Shown here one piece after another: positions 4,033-5,127 of a stretch of DNA of 5,127 nucleotides. Position numbers and translations under genes: made by a program. Position 1 is the first letter of the stretch. Each line of letters begins with the position of its first letter. The stretch is from contig WGBB01000139.1 in NCBI GenBank assembly GCA_015494505.1, positions 1 through 5,127 on the forward strand. The letters run 5' to 3'. Source of the DNA: Nitratiruptor sp. (GTDB lineage: Bacteria; Campylobacterota; Campylobacteria; Campylobacterales; Nitratiruptoraceae). The notes beneath the pieces were generated by a model. It was not told where the DNA came from. It did no database searches and saw nothing but the letters and a program-made list of their open reading frames with translations.

Positions 4033-5127
4033 TTTGCACAAAAGTCTATCACCGTAGAGCAAGAAGCCTTGCACCCTCTTGCCTGTGAGTTTTTTGATAC
4101 TTTGCATATAAAAAAGCACCTGTTTGCGATAGGCACTCTCATCGTGCGGCACGGCGCTTTTGTAATCGACGATAACACACTCATCACCGCTATCGATGAG
4201 GAGGTCAATTATACCAAGCTTTCCATCATTCACGAAGGGGATTTCGCGGTATTTGCTTCCCTTAAAATGCTCTTCAACAAACTTCCACATCGCCTCGGCA
4301 ACTCTCAGTACATCCCCTACATCCACGAAAGCGCCGTAGCGTGAGGCCGCATAGGCTGCATCGATCTCGAGGGCACTATGGAGCGCCTGGCCTTTGTAGA
4401 TGGCTTCGTAGTCGTTTGCCTTGTACTCCTCTTCCTCTTCGAGGATCTCCTGTTTGCCGTAGTAGCGCAGCTCCAGATCGAAGGGGTGCTGAGGCGCTTC
4501 CTCTTTCGCCTCTTGCGAAGGGATAATCTGGCCGATTTGCACCTCTTGTACCATCCAAAATCTGCGTGTCTTTGGCTTTTTGATAAGGATCAGCGAATCT
4601 TCGGCGCGCGTCATCGCTACATAGGCTACATTTTCAAGCTCTACGCGCTCGCGCTCCTTTTGGCGATCCAAGAGCGCCTGATACTCCGCATCGAACTTCT
4701 CGCGCCCCTTTTGGCGCAGATAGATGCCGTCGATATTGATGCCGTGTGCATCCAGATCGAAGATGATCTTATCGCTTCGGCTGCGATCCTGGCCGATGGT
4801 ATCGAGGACGATGGTGTGTTTGAAGGCGAGGCCTTTGGATTTGTGGATCGTCATCACCTCGATCCCCTCGCCCGCACTGCGCATCTGCACATCGAGCCTA
4901 TCGATGTTGGCCGCAAACTCCCACAGATCCTTGTAACGCACCGCCTCTTGGATAAGCAGCTTCACCGCCTCGTCCCACAGCCCGAAGCGATCGGCGATAT
5001 GGCGAATCATCACTGCCGGTTTTTTGCGCGCCACTTCCACCGCCGGATGGCCGCTGATGGCTTCAAACTCGAAGGCGTAGATATCTTGCGCATCGAGCTG
5101 GTATTTCATAAGGGCGATGATGGCGCG
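4021..5127 (-). CDS. addA: AddA/RecB-type helicase-nuclease, C-terminal 368 residues, cut by window edge
   Basis: This is the C-terminal part of a UvrD-family helicase fused to a RecB-family nuclease, which processes double-strand breaks for RecA loading. The frame is open to base 5127 (reading RAIIAL before the methionine at 5107-5109), so that methionine is internal. Counting from it, helicase motif V is at about 82-103 (VMTIHKSKGLAFKH) and motif VI at about 159-175 (ENVAYVAMTRAEDSLIL). An acidic linker with five consecutive Glu (224-228) leads to the PD-(D/E)XK nuclease: His244 in KGQALHSALEI, Asp302 (GIIDLLI), Asp315-Tyr316-Lys317 (VIVDYKSA), and Gln330 with Tyr334 (QVLFY). All expected catalytic residues are present, so the nuclease looks active. 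RecB also ends in such a nuclease; AddA is preferred because Campylobacterota are known to use AddAB, as in H. pylori. An AddB gene is not visible. It overlaps the iron-sulfur gene by one base. Confidence 0.85.
   Translation of the reverse strand, partial: RAIIALMKYQLDAQDIYAFEFEAISGHPAVEVARKKPAVMIRHIADRFGLWDEAVKLLIQEAVRYKDLWEFAANIDRLDVQMRSAGEGIEVMTIHKSKGLAFKHTIVLDTIGQDRSRSDKIIFDLDAHGINIDGIYLRQKGREKFDAEYQALLDRQKERERVELENVAYVAMTRAEDSLILIKKPKTRRFWMVQEVQIGQIIPSQEAKEEAPQHPFDLELRYYGKQEILEEEEEYKANDYEAIYKGQALHSALEIDAAYAASRYGAFVDVGDVLRVAEAMWKFVEEHFKGSKYREIPFVNDGKLGIIDLLIDSGDECVIVDYKSAVPHDESAYRKQVLFYMQSIKKLTGKRVQGFLLYGDRLLCKEVK

Noticed and set aside
4022..4039. Upstream GTG start for the iron-sulfur gene at 4039
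   Set aside because: No Shine-Dalgarno sequence precedes it, while GTG at 4021 has GAGG seven bases upstream and a one-base overlap with the addA stop.
2742..4057. Plus-strand frames opposite the iron-sulfur gene, the largest at 2816-3391, and minus-strand frame 3204-3389
   Set aside because: They overlap a frame with two intact ferredoxin motifs and two CCG motifs; none shows a family signature.
4026..4936. Small frames within addA on both strands (4026-4208, 4069-4344, 4341-4526, 4376-4558, 4724-4936)
   Set aside because: Shadows of the helicase-nuclease frame, which has motifs V and VI and a full nuclease site.

Overview
The window carries five genes, all on the minus strand, packed with almost no spare DNA. 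In transcription order (high to low coordinate) they are: the C-terminal part of an AddA/RecB-type helicase-nuclease (4021-5127, running off the right edge); a two-[4Fe-4S], two-CCG-domain iron-sulfur oxidoreductase subunit (2750-4021, start revised here); an exported alpha-type carbonic anhydrase (1956-2702); a membrane-anchored chemoreceptor with a C-terminal CZB zinc domain (413-1903); and the N-terminal third of prolipoprotein diacylglyceryl transferase, Lgt (1-369, running off the left edge). There are no RNA genes, mobile elements or CRISPR arrays, and no gene-free stretch longer than about 55 bases.

The protein set suggests a Campylobacterota (epsilonproteobacterial) genome, probably a free-living, chemolithotrophic lineage. 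The reasons are the TlpD-like CZB chemoreceptor, the GlcF/GlpC-like iron-sulfur protein, an AddA-type rather than a full RecBCD context, a periplasmic alpha carbonic anhydrase and very short intergenic gaps. This assignment is an inference; no species marker is present.

The addA and iron-sulfur genes overlap by one base (TAG/GTG) with a strong ribosome binding site inside the end of addA, so they are probably translationally coupled. The next three genes are each preceded by a gap of 43 to 52 bases, and each gap looks like a small self-contained promoter region.

The main finding is that these three gaps share one layout. In each, a -10-like box (TATAAT, GATAAT, TATAAT) lies inside or beside a 9-12 bp inverted repeat whose downstream arm covers the Shine-Dalgarno sequence and ends 1-3 bases before the start codon. 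The upstream arm lies at or before the -10 box. A transcript reading through from the gene upstream would carry both arms and could fold to hide the ribosome site, whereas a transcript started at the local promoter would lack most or all of the upstream arm and be free for translation. This would insulate translation in a tightly packed gene string. It is a hypothesis from sequence, with DNA-operator and RNA-thermometer alternatives listed below.
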